From Gallionellales bacterium 39-52-133 (lineage in GTDB: Bacteria; Pseudomonadota; Gammaproteobacteria; Burkholderiales; Gallionellaceae), in contig NCJL01000004.1 in assembly GCA_002278935.1 (NCBI GenBank), positions 433,293 through 497,292 on the forward strand: a DNA stretch of 64,000 nucleotides, written 5' to 3'. A program made the translations under genes and the position numbers. Below are positions 35,983 to 45,077 of the stretch, one piece after another. How positions within the stretch are numbered: position 1 is the first letter of the stretch; every line of letters starts with the position of its first letter. The notes under the pieces are model-generated. The model saw only the letters and a list, made by a program, of their open reading frames with translations, had not been told where the DNA came from and ran no database searches.

Positions 35983-37161
35983 TTATGCACCTTGCGCCAG
36001 GAAATCGCTAATCAGCGGGCACAGTTTGTCGAGCAGTAGTTGTGCATCTGTCTGCGAGAAAATCAGCGAGGGTAATAAACGCACCACGGTGTCGGCCGTA
36101 ACGTTAATCAGCAGGCCCTGTTCCAGCGCGCGTCCAACCAGCGCACCACAGGGCTGTGCCAGCGCAATACCCAGCATCAGCCCCTGGCCGCGAATTTCCA
36201 CGACACCGGGAAGGTGACCCAGGCGTGATTTCAACCCCTGCAGCAGAAATTCGCCGATGGTGTGTGCATTCTGCATCAGCTTGTCTTCTTCGATGATTTT
36301 GAGCGTGGTGCTTGCCGCGGTGCAGGCGAGAGGGTTGCCGCCAAAAGTAGAGCCATGATTGCCGGGCTGAAAAGTGCCGGCGGCTTTGCCGGCCGCGAGA
36401 CAGGCGCCTATCGGCATGCCCGAGCCCAGGCCTTTGGCCAGCGTCATTACATCCGGCAGAATGCCTGCATGCTGATAGGCAAACCATGTACCGGTACGGC
36501 CTATGCCGCACTGCACTTCATCCAGCATCAGCAGCCAGTTTTTCTGGTCACAGATTTTGCGCAAACCCTTGAGGTATTCGATATCCGCAATGCGTATGCC
36601 GCCTTCGCCCTGAATCGGCTCGACCAGCACAGCCACGATATTGGGCGTATGCGCGGCTACCTGTTCAATCGCGGCCAGATCGTCATAAGGCACGCGCACA
36701 AAACCCTTGACCAGTGGCTCAAAGCCGGCCTGTACCTTGCGGTTACCTGTCGCTGAAAGTGTTGCCAGCGTGCGTCCGTGGAATGCCTTTTCCATCACAA
36801 TAATGGTGGGGATCTCGACCCCCTGTTTGTGGCCGTACATGCGGGCCAGCTTGATGGCGGCTTCATTTGCCTCGCAGCCGGAGTTGCACAGAAAAACTTC
36901 CTGCATCTTTGAGAGCGCGCACAATTGGTCGGCCAGCTGTTCCTGTTCCGGTATCTGGTACACGTTGGATACATGCATCAGCTTGTTGAGCTGCCCGGAT
37001 AGTGCGGCAGTGAAGCGCGGGTGGGCGTGCCCCAGGGTGTTGACCGCGATACCGGAAATTCCGTCCAGATATTCCTTACCCTTGTTATCCCAGAGATGGG
37101 TGCCTTTGCCATGGGTGAAGGCAACAGGCTGACGGGCATATGTGTTCATCAAGTGCGACAT
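35983..37161 (-). CDS. argD: acetylornithine aminotransferase
   Basis: A 392-residue class III PLP aminotransferase. The N-terminus is TYARQPVAFTHGKGTHLWD. FLCNSGCEANEAAIKLAR binds the cofactor phosphate, and EPIQGEGG is present. The PLP lysine is in MTLAKGLGSGMPIGA. It is the first gene of the argD-argF run, with argG after a gap. The start may instead be MNTYARQ (37149); neither has a strong binding site. Confidence 0.95.
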   Translation of the reverse strand: MSHLMNTYARQPVAFTHGKGTHLWDNKGKEYLDGISGIAVNTLGHAHPRFTAALSGQLNKLMHVSNVYQIPEQEQLADQLCALSKMQEVFLCNSGCEANEAAIKLARMYGHKQGVEIPTIIVMEKAFHGRTLATLSATGNRKVQAGFEPLVKGFVRVPYDDLAAIEQVAAHTPNIVAVLVEPIQGEGGIRIADIEYLKGLRKICDQKNWLLMLDEVQCGIGRTGTWFAYQHAGILPDVMTLAKGLGSGMPIGACLAAGKAAGTFQPGNHGSTFGGNPLACTAASTTLKIIEEDKLMQNAHTIGEFLLQGLKSRLGHLPGVVEIRGQGLMLGIALAQPCGALVGRALEQGLLINVTADTVVRLLPSLIFSQTDAQLLLDKLCPLISDFLAQGA

Positions 37162-37297
37162 GGCGATTGGCTGGCGGCGATTAGACCGCGATAAAAAGTT
37201 GAAAAACGGATGTTGTCCTGAATTGTATGTTCAAGGCAAGTTTAATTTTCTGGTTTTAATTTTTTGCAGCTGATTTAATGCTGCTATTCAGTAAGGC

Positions 37298-37324
37298 AAA
37301 AGGCCGACAAGTTGTCGGCCTTTT
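37298..37324 (-). terminator. terminator after rpsT
   Basis: AAAAGGCCGACAA and TTGTCGGCCTTTT form a perfect palindrome 59 bases after the S20 stop. It is flanked by T runs on both strands and should stop transcription before the argD promoter. Confidence 0.9.
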
Positions 37325-37382
37325 GCTGCAGCTAACCCCAATGTGCCGGAGTATCTGCGTGTTGTGCTTACTCTACTCTGTC

Positions 37383-37646
37383 TCAGGCCATTGCCTTGAT
37401 AGCTGCGGACAAGCGGCTCTTGTGGCGAGCAGCCTTATTCTTGTGAATAATTTTCTTGTCAGCGATAGAGTCAACCACACTGGTAGATGCACTGAATACA
37501 GCCTGGGCAGCAGCTTTGTCGCCCGCTTCAATGGCCTTGGCCACTCGCTTGATTGCGGTACGCAGTTCAGAACGAAGGCTGGTGTTATGCAGGCCCTGTT
37601 TAACCGATTGTCTTGCACGTTTTCTGGCTTGCGCGCTATTTGCCAT
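37383..37646 (-). CDS. rpsT: 30S ribosomal protein S20
   Basis: An 87-residue protein starting [25 protein letters not shown] and ending in [16 protein letters not shown], as typical for S20. It is a single-gene unit with its own promoter and terminator. Confidence 0.98.
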   Translation of the reverse strand: MANSAQARKRARQSVKQGLHNTSLRSELRTAIKRVAKAIEAGDKAAAQAVFSASTSVVDSIADKKIIHKNKAARHKSRLSAAIKAMA

Positions 37647-37685
37647 GGTGACCCCTTGAGTTGTGGCTTGCTATAAAAGTCGAGC

Positions 37686-37714
37686 ATTATAGGAAGGCCG
37701 GCCGATTTATGCAA
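37686..37714 (-). promoter_or_regulatory. sigma70 promoter of rpsT
   Basis: On the minus strand TTGCAT (37714-37709), 17 bases, then a perfect TATAAT (37691-37686), 40 bases upstream of the start codon. Confidence 0.75.
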
Positions 37715-37784
37715 CCCTTTAATTGACTACTGCTGTTTTGGTGGCTTTAGCATTGATTTGTTTCGTTCGGGCTAGAATAGCCTT

Positions 37785-39416
37785 GTGAAATATGGAGATA
37801 AGTCTGCGGCGGCGAAAATGGACAATGCGAAAAAAACTGGGTACGCAAGCCAGAGTCAATTGATCAGGGCTTTGCAGAACAGCCTGCGCACGCGGGTTGC
37901 GACGAAAAGCGTGCGTCTGGTCGAGACGCATATCTCGTGGGTGCTGCTGGCGGGGCGTTACGCCTATAAAATCAAGAAAGCGGTCGATCTGGGGTTTCTT
38001 GATTTCAGCAGCCTTGCGGCCAGGAAATATTATTGTGAAGAAGAAATCCGCCTGAACCGGCGCCTGGCACCCGGCATTTACCTGGATGTACTGCCTGTGG
38101 GAGGCGACAGAGATGCACCTGTACTGGGTGCGCAACCGGCCATGGAATATGCGGTACGGATGCGCCGATTCGCCGTATCCAGACAGATGGACAAGCTTAT
38201 TGCGCTCAATAAAATTCTGCCGCAGCATATCGACAGCCTCGCGTTCACGATCGCACGTTTCCATGGAAGTTTGCCCGCAGCGGGGGAAAAGTCACTTTTC
38301 GGGACCGCAGAAGCGGTCAATCAGGCTGCGCAGCAGAATTTTGAGCAGTTGCAGGCTTTACTGAAAGAACGTGCGGATCTGGAAATGCTTGCGGCCTTGC
38401 ATCAAGCCAGCGAAAGCGTGTTTGCAGCAAGCCGCAGCCTCTTCGGGCAACGCCTGACGCAGGGATTTGTGCGCGAGTGCCACGGCGATCTGCATCTGGG
38501 CAATATTGTTCTGCTCGACGAGCAGCCCGTCCCCTTCGATGGCATCGAGTTTAATCCGGCGCTGCGCTGGATAGACGTGATGAGCGAAGTCGCCTTTACC
38601 GTGATGGATCTGCTGTATCACCGGCGTGCTGATCTTGCGTGGCGCTTTTTAAATGCCTATCTTGAAGCCACAGGCGATTACGCCGGCATGCTTGTATTGC
38701 GTTTCTACCTTGTTTACCGTGCGCTGGTGCGCGCCAAGGTCAGCGCAATCCGCGCAGCACAAGCCGGTATTTCCCGGCATGCGGCGGAAGATGCACTGTT
38801 TAGTTGCCGTGCCTATCTGGCTCTTGCCGCCAGCTGTCTCGCAGACAATCAGGCTGCGCTAATCATCACCCACGGCTTGCCAGGTTCGGGCAAGAGCACT
38901 TTTGCGCAAATGGCGCTGGAGCGTTTGCAGGCTGTACGCCTGCGCTCGGATGTGGAACGCAAGCGCCTGTTTGGGCTGAGCCCGCTGGCGGACAGCCGGG
39001 TGAGTACAGGGTTGGATCTGTATAGTGCAGAGATTACACAGCGCACTTATGCGCGTCTCCTCGAGCTGGCGCGTGAAATATTGCAGGCGGGCTATACCGT
39101 GATAGTCGATGCCGCCTTTCTGACGTTGCAGGAACGCGAGCTTTTTCACCGGCTTGCGGCTGAGCTGTCAGTTCCGTTCGTGATTGCATCCGTGCAAGCC
39201 GGCAGCAAGACATTGCGGGCGCGCATCATACAGAGGCAAAAAGCGGCAAATGATGCATCTGAAGCGGATGTCGCAGTGCTGGAAAAATTGCTGCGTACAC
39301 ATGAACCCTTGTCGCAGCAGGAGCACGGCTATACAGCCGAGTTGGTCAATGAGGAGGCGGGTATTGCAGCGGATTCAACGGGCTGGAGCCGTTTGCAAAA
39401 GTTGCTGGGAATATAG
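37785..39416 (+). CDS. bifunctional aminoglycoside phosphotransferase-like/P-loop kinase protein
   Basis: A 543-residue two-domain protein. The N-terminal APH-like kinase fold (about residues 20-330) has VRECHGDLHLGNIVLLD (catalytic loop) and the metal-site Asp context VPFDGIEFNPALRWIDV. The C-terminal P-loop domain has Walker A ITHGLPGSGKSTFAQ near 370 and VIVDAAFL. This fusion (COG2187 plus COG0645) is common in proteobacteria, but its substrate is unknown. It is not evidence of drug resistance. The start is uncertain: ATG 37785 or ATG 37818. Confidence 0.8.
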   Translation: MKYGDKSAAAKMDNAKKTGYASQSQLIRALQNSLRTRVATKSVRLVETHISWVLLAGRYAYKIKKAVDLGFLDFSSLAARKYYCEEEIRLNRRLAPGIYLDVLPVGGDRDAPVLGAQPAMEYAVRMRRFAVSRQMDKLIALNKILPQHIDSLAFTIARFHGSLPAAGEKSLFGTAEAVNQAAQQNFEQLQALLKERADLEMLAALHQASESVFAASRSLFGQRLTQGFVRECHGDLHLGNIVLLDEQPVPFDGIEFNPALRWIDVMSEVAFTVMDLLYHRRADLAWRFLNAYLEATGDYAGMLVLRFYLVYRALVRAKVSAIRAAQAGISRHAAEDALFSCRAYLALAASCLADNQAALIITHGLPGSGKSTFAQMALERLQAVRLRSDVERKRLFGLSPLADSRVSTGLDLYSAEITQRTYARLLELAREILQAGYTVIVDAAFLTLQERELFHRLAAELSVPFVIASVQAGSKTLRARIIQRQKAANDASEADVAVLEKLLRTHEPLSQQEHGYTAELVNEEAGIAADSTGWSRLQKLLGI

Positions 39417-39421
39417 CTTCG

Positions 39422-40573
39422 CTAGTTTGGGGTAATCGCCATATCGGCAGTGCCCGGGCACACGCAGCGTGGATATTCGCGCGAGGTGTCGATGCAGCCG
39501 CCGTCTATATATACCCCTTTGGGTTCGCGCAGGCGCAGCATCTCTTTCAGTATCCGGTCGACTTCGGTCTGGTCCTGCAGGGTGTTGCGCACGCGCTCTT
39601 CTACAATTTTCTCATTGATCTGCAATTCGCCAGCCTGGTTGCGAAAGGTCGCATGGCGCCAGTGATAAATTTCCACGCATTTCGAGGTCAGCGTATAGGG
39701 GGAGCTGGATTTCCAGAAGTTGGTAAACAGGCCGCCGCCGAGGTAAAACACCCAGGAACCCTCGTAGCCGGTAACATCCGAGGAATGTTCGTCGGGGTTG
39801 CGAAACCACAGGCGGTCTCCGGGCACGTAATATTTGGGTGGCAAGGGTTGCTCCATGCTGCCGTATTCGCGCAGGAACACGTCATGAAATTTCCCGGACA
39901 TGATGGCTTTGGTTTCCCACTGCTGCTGTAATTTATTGTAGAGCGACGGATTGCAGCCATGCAGCTCCTGCGCGACGCCAAGCAGAATGACGTATTCGGT
40001 CGCGCGGTAACAGGAAAATGAATAAAGTTTGCCGGATTCTTCCGGCTGGGTTGCCTTCTTCAGCGCCATGATCAACGACTTGCCGGGAATCAGCGTAAAA
40101 CCCGTGTCCTCGTGATAGGTCCAGTAGTCAGTTGGGCGCTCGGCCTCTGTGGTGTGAAAATCCAGCGAGGTTTTGCGTGCGGCCTGCACCACATTTTTTC
40201 TGATGCGCACTGCCGATGCCAGTTCTGCATGACTGGGGAAAATAAAAGGAACAGGGGAGAACAGCATCGACAGCAGGATTTCCCGCTCCAGGTCGTCGCT
40301 ATTGTTCAGTGTGTCGAGTTTGAGTTTCTGTGCCAGCCGGGTAGTGTCACTGTCCGGTACCCACTCCTGCACCAGCTCGTTGTGCAGCTGAAAATTGTGG
40401 AACGGGATGTCGTCCTGAACGACTTCAGTAATTGCAACATATTTATCCAGCCCCAACTCTTCCAGTTGCAGGATAAAACGGTGTCGTGCCGGACTAGTGT
40501 TGTTTAACGTGTCATCCGCAGGGGATGATTTCACCCAGATTCCCATTGCTATCCTTTTCATTTGCCATGACAC
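39422..40573 (-). CDS. transglutaminase (Tgl)-like protein, tentative
   Basis: A 383-residue cytosolic-looking protein. The middle part has GKLYSFSCYRATEYVILLG, which resembles the catalytic-Cys segment of Bacillus spore transglutaminase Tgl. PGDRLWFRNPDEHSSDVTGY followed by EGSWVFYLGGGLFTNFW resembles the later GDWLYFKNPD...GENVIYLG part of that family. The C-terminal third (YHWRHATFRNQAGELQ ... PRCVCPGT) is its own extension. No sporulation context exists here. If the assignment holds it would crosslink or amidate protein glutamines. It is convergent with the kinase gene, 5 bases apart. Confidence 0.45.
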   Translation of the reverse strand: MSWQMKRIAMGIWVKSSPADDTLNNTSPARHRFILQLEELGLDKYVAITEVVQDDIPFHNFQLHNELVQEWVPDSDTTRLAQKLKLDTLNNSDDLEREILLSMLFSPVPFIFPSHAELASAVRIRKNVVQAARKTSLDFHTTEAERPTDYWTYHEDTGFTLIPGKSLIMALKKATQPEESGKLYSFSCYRATEYVILLGVAQELHGCNPSLYNKLQQQWETKAIMSGKFHDVFLREYGSMEQPLPPKYYVPGDRLWFRNPDEHSSDVTGYEGSWVFYLGGGLFTNFWKSSSPYTLTSKCVEIYHWRHATFRNQAGELQINEKIVEERVRNTLQDQTEVDRILKEMLRLREPKGVYIDGGCIDTSREYPRCVCPGTADMAITPN

Positions 40574-40748
40574 AATTGATTTTGGCGCCGGACTGCTTCA
40601 CTTAAAGTGGCGGGATATTTTAGTGCTTATTATTCCATTTACAATAATTTAATGTCCTTAGTCACACCGATGTGTGAAAATGCGAAGCATATACGGCGGT
40701 TTTGGCGAACGCTTTCCTACACTCATTCACCGTCAAAGGGACACTAAA

Positions 40749-40898
40749 TTGGCACAACCAAATTTCCAGTATGAAAAGCGCCAGAAGGAATTGGCTAAAA
40801 AGAAGAAGCAGGAAGAAAAGAAGCAGCGCAAGCTGGAAGAAAAGAAATCTGCAGACACGCCATCCGAACAGTCTGACAGCACCGGTGCCGCTGAATAA
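40749..40898 (+). CDS. 49-residue Lys/Gln-rich coiled protein, TTG start
   Basis: From TTG 40749 the frame reads (M)AQPNFQYEKRQKELAKKKK then QEEKKQRKLEEKK and a short acidic tail. AAAGGGA lies 8 bases before the TTG. An upstream ATG at 40674 adds 25 residues without family support. Very similar short proteins (xxPNFQYEKRQKELAKKKK) are widely conserved in betaproteobacteria as hypothetical proteins. The charge suggests RNA or ribosome contact, but no function is known. Confidence 0.65.
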   Translation: MAQPNFQYEKRQKELAKKKKQEEKKQRKLEEKKSADTPSEQSDSTGAAE

Positions 40899-40932
40899 CA
40901 CAGCCTTATTGCCTTCTGCAGACTACACAGGG

Positions 40933-41490
40933 TTAATATCCCCTGCTGGAAGGCTCCTTAAGCCGCACCCGCTCCACCTGCACACTCTCATTGCCATCGC
41001 TTAACCACAACTGGCCATCCTGAATGGTGCATTGCAACTGCATATTGCGCTGTGCCAGTTTGGCGATGGCGCGTGTGCTTTCCACCGGCAGATTGATGAC
41101 GGTGAGATTGGTGAGCCGTTCAAACTGGCTGCTGTTCTGCGCAAACCACATCTCGGCGGTGCGCCCGCCGTAGGCATACACAATCACCTGATTGGCGCGA
41201 CCACAGGCTTTGCGTATCAGTTTCTCGTCGGGTATGCCCACATCTATCCACAGCTCAATCGAGCCGGTTAAATCTTTCTGCCATAAATCAGCTTCATCGT
41301 CAGCGGTCATGCCCTGGCCAAATTCCAGATATTCATGCGCGTGAATCGCAAAAGCCAGCAGGCGCACCATCATGCGCTCGTCGGTTTCAGAGGGGTGGCG
41401 CGCCAGTGTCAGCACGTGATCCTGATAATAGTGGCGTTCCATATCCGCAATTTGCAAATTGGCTTTGAAGATGGTTGCTTTGATGGCCAT
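40933..41490 (-). CDS. yaeQ: YaeQ family protein
   Basis: A 185-residue protein starting MAIKATIFKANLQIADMERHYY with the PD-(D/E)XK-like YaeQ core: GLTxxDEADLWQKDLTGSIELWIDVG and KACGRANQVIVYAYGG. The fold resembles a nuclease but activity is unproven. It compensates for rfaH loss in E. coli only by reported genetics. It lies downstream of ybcJ-arfB on the same strand. Confidence 0.93.
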   Translation of the reverse strand: MAIKATIFKANLQIADMERHYYQDHVLTLARHPSETDERMMVRLLAFAIHAHEYLEFGQGMTADDEADLWQKDLTGSIELWIDVGIPDEKLIRKACGRANQVIVYAYGGRTAEMWFAQNSSQFERLTNLTVINLPVESTRAIAKLAQRNMQLQCTIQDGQLWLSDGNESVQVERVRLKEPSSRGY

Positions 41491-41531
41491 AAACTGTTCC
41501 GGGTTGCAGGGTTAAGTCTGCGCAAGGGCTT

Positions 41532-41568
41532 AAATTATAAGTATTTGATTTTCTTGAATAAATTTAAA
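41532..41568 (-). repeat. AT-rich dispersed motif, copy 5
   Basis: The minus strand reads TTAAATTTATTCAAGAAAAT and then CAAATACTTATAATTTA. It aligns especially well with copy 2 in its right half (ATCAAATACTTA). It lies in the arfB-yaeQ spacer. Confidence 0.65.
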
Positions 41569-41590
41569 TGTACGGGAGGGCGCTTTCAGC

Positions 41591-42004
41591 TTATTCGGAG
41601 ATTTTCCCACGCAGATTTTTGATTGCGCCGCGCCTGACCTTGCTGTCCATGCGCTTCTTCTGCGAGCTGCGGGTGGGTTTGGTGGCGCGGCGAAGGGTGG
41701 GCAGGACGGCGATGCTCTGCACCAGTTCCTTTAATCGCCGCAATGCTTCACCGCGGTTCATTTCCTGGCTGCGAAATTCCTGCGACTTGATAATGATCAC
41801 GCCATCTTTCGTGATGCGGTTGTCGTGTAGTGCAAGCAGCCGTGCCTTGAATTCATCGGGCAGTGAAGACGCGGGGATATCGAAGCGCAAATGCACCGCG
41901 CTGGAAACCTTGTTGACGTTCTGTCCGCCTGCGCCCTGTGCGCGCACCGCGGTCAGTTCAATCTCGTGAACAGGAATGCTGACGTTGTGGGCGATATAAA
42001 GCAT
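41591..42004 (-). CDS. arfB: alternative ribosome-rescue factor ArfB (YaeJ)
   Basis: A 137-residue release-factor-like hydrolase. The catalytic GGQ is in QGAGGQNVNKVSSAVHLRF and the basic C-terminal tail (RRATKPTRSSQKKRMDSKVRR) inserts into the empty mRNA channel. It frees ribosomes stalled on broken messages. It starts 5 bases after the ybcJ stop and shares a region with prfC, another translation factor. Confidence 0.95.
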   Translation of the reverse strand: MLYIAHNVSIPVHEIELTAVRAQGAGGQNVNKVSSAVHLRFDIPASSLPDEFKARLLALHDNRITKDGVIIIKSQEFRSQEMNRGEALRRLKELVQSIAVLPTLRRATKPTRSSQKKRMDSKVRRGAIKNLRGKISE

Positions 42005-42009
42005 GGAAA

Positions 42010-42228
42010 TTAGCCGGCAACCACCGTGATGCGCACATCACCCAGCGTCACCACCGAACCGGCGCGTACCTTGCACGTCTTGCGCAACTCGACTTTGCCA
42101 TCCACCGAGACTTCACCTTCCGCCACCAGCTGCTTGCCCGCGCCGCCGCTGTCGACCACGCCCACCAGCTTGAGCAGCTGGTTCAGCTCGACGAATTCCG
42201 CGTTGAGTATGAATGTTTCTTCTTGCAT
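42010..42228 (-). CDS. ybcJ: S4-domain RNA-binding protein YbcJ
   Basis: A 72-residue single S4 domain with FVELNQLLKLVGVVDSGG, AGKQLVAEGEVSVDGKVELR and KTCKVRAGSVV. Its length and sequence are typical of YbcJ. It probably binds structured RNA. It forms an operon with arfB. Confidence 0.93.
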   Translation of the reverse strand: MQEETFILNAEFVELNQLLKLVGVVDSGGAGKQLVAEGEVSVDGKVELRKTCKVRAGSVVTLGDVRITVVAG

Positions 42229-42263
42229 TTTAGAGTCTTTAATAATTCAACTAAGTAGGATCG

Positions 42264-42341
42264 GCGTAGGGTGGGCAAAGCGCAGCGTGCCCACGCAAAC
42301 AAATTAAAAACCGTGGGCACGCTGCGCTTTGTCCACCCTAC
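42264..42341. repeat. GTAGGGTGGGC palindromic repeat, family B copy 2
   Basis: CGTAGGGTGGGCAAAGCGCA then GCGTGCCCACG is mirrored by CGTGGGCACGCTGCGC then TTTGTCCACCCTAC. The hairpin of about 78 bases lies between prfC and ybcJ and could act as a terminator for prfC. Confidence 0.75.
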
Positions 42342-42353
42342 ATAAGTGCTACC

Positions 42354-44003
42354 TTAAAGTTTGACCGCATGTTCGCGCGTGGTATGGAACACCACCTTGG
42401 GCCAGCGTTCCTGTGTCAGCTTGAGGTTGACGTTATTGGGTGCGAGATATGCCAGATTCCCTGCCGCGTCGATGGCGAGATTGTGCGACAGCGCCTTTTC
42501 GAAATCGGCGAATATTTTTTTGTCGTCACAGGTCACCCAGCGCGCGCTGGTGATGCTGGTGCCTTCGAATACCGCGTCGACACTGTATTCACCCATCAGG
42601 CGGCTGGCAACCACGTCAAACTGCAGCACACCCACCGCGCCCAGCACCAGGTCGCCGCCGTCCAGCGGCTTGAACACCTGCACCGCGCCTTCTTCGCCCA
42701 GTTGCTGCAAACCCTTGTGCAGCTGCTTTACTTTCAGTGGATTGCGGATGCGCACCGAGCGGAAAAAGTCCGGAGCGAAATAGGGAATGCCGGTGTACTG
42801 CAGCAGTTCACCTTCGGAAAAACTGTCACCGATCTGCATGTTGCCGTGGTTAGGCAAGCCGATAATATCGCCCGCATAGGCTTCTTCCACCTGTTCGCGG
42901 CTGGAGGCCATAAAGGTCACCACGTTGGACACGCGTATCTCGCGGCCTATGCGCAGATGCTTGATCTTCATGCCGCGTTCAAAGTGGCCGGAGCACACGC
43001 GCAGGAAGGCGATACGGTCGCGGTGATTCGCGTCCATATTGGCCTGGATCTTGAACACGAAGCCGGAGAATTCAGTTTCGTTTGGCTCAACTGTGCGCAC
43101 CGTGGCATCGCGCGCCAGCGGTGCAGGTGCCCAGTCCAGCAGCGCATCGAGAATTTCGCGCACGCCGAAGTTGTTGATCGCGGAGCCAAAAAACACCGGC
43201 GTTTGCTTGCCGTTGAGGAAGGCTTGCAGATCAAACGGGTTGGACGCACCCAGCACCAGTTCCACTTCCATTTTCAGCTGTTCTATTTCCAGCGGGAATT
43301 TTTCGGCGAGGACCGGGTTATTAATCCCCTTGATAATTTCAAACTCGTTGGTCACGCGTTCTTCGCCCGGCGTAAACAGCATGATCTCGTCGCGCAGCAG
43401 GTGATACACGCCGCGGAAAGTCTTGCCCATGCCCAGCGGCCAGGTCACTGGCGCGCACTGAATATTCAGCACCGTCTCCACCTCGTCCAGTAGCTCCACC
43501 GGGTCGCGTGTCTCGCGGTCCATCTTGTTGATGAAGGTGATGATGGGCGTGTTGCGCATGCGGCACACGTTCAGCAATTTGATGGTCTGCGTTTCTACAC
43601 CCTTGGCTGCGTCGATCACCATCAGCGCGGAATCCACCGCGGTCAGCACGCGATAGGTGTCTTCCGAGAAATCCTGGTGGCCGGGAGTGTCGAGCAAATT
43701 CACCACATGCTCGCGGTATTCAAACTGCATCACCGAGCTGGCCACAGAAATACCGCGCTGCTTTTCAATGTCGAGAAAGTCCGAGGTCGCATGGCGGCTG
43801 CTCTTGCGTCCCTTCACCGTTCCCGCCATCTGGATCGCGCCCGAAAACAGCAGCAGCTTTTCGGTAAGCGTGGTCTTGCCGGCGTCCGGGTGGGAGATGA
43901 TGCCGAAGGTGCGGCGGCGCGCCACTTCGCGGGCGATCACATCGCGCGAGACGGGAGCCGGAGCGGCAGTGGATTCTGCTGAAATAGGAGATTCTGTGGA
44001 CAT
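42354..44003 (-). CDS. prfC: peptide chain release factor 3
   Basis: A 549-residue translational GTPase. G1 [15 protein letters not shown]2 [13 protein letters not shown]3 DTPGHQDF and G4 NKMDRE are intact, and the RF3-specific [16 protein letters not shown] lies in domain III. It recycles RF1/RF2 after termination. I chose ATG 44003 (MSTESP); a frame to 44045 exists. The Ala/Pro-rich leader of about 20 residues is longer than in E. coli. Confidence 0.96.
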   Translation of the reverse strand: MSTESPISAESTAAPAPVSRDVIAREVARRRTFGIISHPDAGKTTLTEKLLLFSGAIQMAGTVKGRKSSRHATSDFLDIEKQRGISVASSVMQFEYREHVVNLLDTPGHQDFSEDTYRVLTAVDSALMVIDAAKGVETQTIKLLNVCRMRNTPIITFINKMDRETRDPVELLDEVETVLNIQCAPVTWPLGMGKTFRGVYHLLRDEIMLFTPGEERVTNEFEIIKGINNPVLAEKFPLEIEQLKMEVELVLGASNPFDLQAFLNGKQTPVFFGSAINNFGVREILDALLDWAPAPLARDATVRTVEPNETEFSGFVFKIQANMDANHRDRIAFLRVCSGHFERGMKIKHLRIGREIRVSNVVTFMASSREQVEEAYAGDIIGLPNHGNMQIGDSFSEGELLQYTGIPYFAPDFFRSVRIRNPLKVKQLHKGLQQLGEEGAVQVFKPLDGGDLVLGAVGVLQFDVVASRLMGEYSVDAVFEGTSITSARWVTCDDKKIFADFEKALSHNLAIDAAGNLAYLAPNNVNLKLTQERWPKVVFHTTREHAVKL

Positions 44004-44151
44004 GATGAAATACGCTGAAACGCAGGAATTGCTGAAAGGGCGCAAGTCTAAAGGGTATGCAGGGGAAAGTCTAACCAGGGCTTAAGTATATGACTCGCTA
44101 TAACACTTGTGGAAACCCTTTGTACACGCGTGGGTAATGGGGGTTGGGGGC

Positions 44152-44181
44152 TTGACAGGAATTGACCATAAGTTGTAATTT
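44152..44181 (+). promoter_or_regulatory. candidate promoter of the arsR cluster
   Basis: TTGACA (44152-44157), 18 bases, TAATTT (44176-44181), ending 29 bases before the ArsR start. CATAAGT and ACTTGG flank the -10 as a weak dyad that could be an ArsR-type operator. Confidence 0.5.
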
Positions 44182-44210
44182 ACCACTTGGTTAAATAATG
44201 AAATGGATTA

Positions 44211-44570
44211 ATGCCGATGCCAGCAGATCATCTTAGTACCACCTTTGCTGCACTGGCCGACCCCACGCGGCGGGCGATATTGGCCCGGCTGGCTCTGGGC
44301 GAAGCCTCGGTGGCCGAACTGGCACAGCCCTTTTCAATCAGCCCGCCCGCCGTCACCAAGCACCTCAAGGTATTGCAGAAAGCGGGGTTGATTACGCAGG
44401 GACGTCAGGCGCAATGGCGTCCCTGCAAGCTCGAAGCCGCACCATTGCATGAAGCGGCAGATTTTATCGAGCAATACCGCCAATTCTGGGAGCAGCGTTT
44501 TGACCGTCTCGACAGCTACCTCCAGCAACTTCAGGCACAGGAGAAAAATAATGGACGCAAGAACAAATAA
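44211..44570 (+). CDS. ArsR-family winged-helix repressor (AHSA1-linked type)
   Basis: A 119-residue protein with FAALADPTRRAILARLALGE and the recognition helix ISPPAVTKHLKVLQKAGLI. It has none of the metal-binding Cys pairs of arsenic sensors. This sub-type is nearly always followed by an AHSA1 gene. Here the AHSA1 start overlaps its 3' end by 20 bases, so it probably autoregulates the cluster. The inducer is unknown. Confidence 0.88.
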   Translation: MPMPADHLSTTFAALADPTRRAILARLALGEASVAELAQPFSISPPAVTKHLKVLQKAGLITQGRQAQWRPCKLEAAPLHEAADFIEQYRQFWEQRFDRLDSYLQQLQAQEKNNGRKNK

Positions 44571-45030
44571 ACCCGCTACCGAAACGGCCGACCGTGAGGT
44601 CGTCATATCGCGCCAGATCAACGCGCCGCGCGCGCTGGTGTGGCGGGTCATGACCGAGCCCGAACACCAGAACAAATGGTGGGGCCCGGACGGATTCAGG
44701 AACGAAGAAGTGACCATGGATTTCCGGGTCGGTGGCAGCTGGACATATGTGATGGTGGGGCCGGACGGCACCCGCTATCCAAACCATACGGCATTCAAGG
44801 AAATCACGCCGCCTGCCCGCTGGGTGTTTGACCATGGCGACGGCCAGCGGGTGTGGTTTGAATCCACCATCACCCTGGAAGAAACGGCCGGTGGCACGCT
44901 GGTTACGATCAAGCAGCTTTTCCCCAGCAAGGAATCACGCGATGAAGTAGTAAACAAGTACGGCGCCATTGAGGGCGGCAGGCAGCACCTGGCGAAACTG
45001 GAACATTACATCCGGGAGCATCTGTGTTGA
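44551..45030 (+). CDS. SRPBCC/AHSA1 family protein 1
   Basis: A 159-residue START-like hydrophobic-cavity protein from ATG 44551, with CAGGAGA upstream. VISRQINAPRALVWRVMTEPEHQNKWWGP, FRVGGSWTYVMVGPDG and the C-terminal KLEHYIREHL helix mark the AHSA1 family. Members bind small hydrophobic ligands or act as chaperone cofactors. It is translationally coupled to the ArsR gene. Confidence 0.9.
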   Translation: MDARTNKPATETADREVVISRQINAPRALVWRVMTEPEHQNKWWGPDGFRNEEVTMDFRVGGSWTYVMVGPDGTRYPNHTAFKEITPPARWVFDHGDGQRVWFESTITLEETAGGTLVTIKQLFPSKESRDEVVNKYGAIEGGRQHLAKLEHYIREHLC

Positions 45031-45077
45031 ATGACAACAGGCAACAATAAATTTGCCGGTGAATTTTCAAAGGAGAA

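Noticed and set aside
37785..39416. Aminoglycoside-resistance gene
   Set aside because: The APH-like domain is fused to a P-loop kinase in a widespread housekeeping-type family. The fold alone does not indicate resistance.
44211..44570. Arsenic-resistance operon
   Set aside because: The ArsR-type regulator lacks metal-binding cysteines and no arsenic genes follow.
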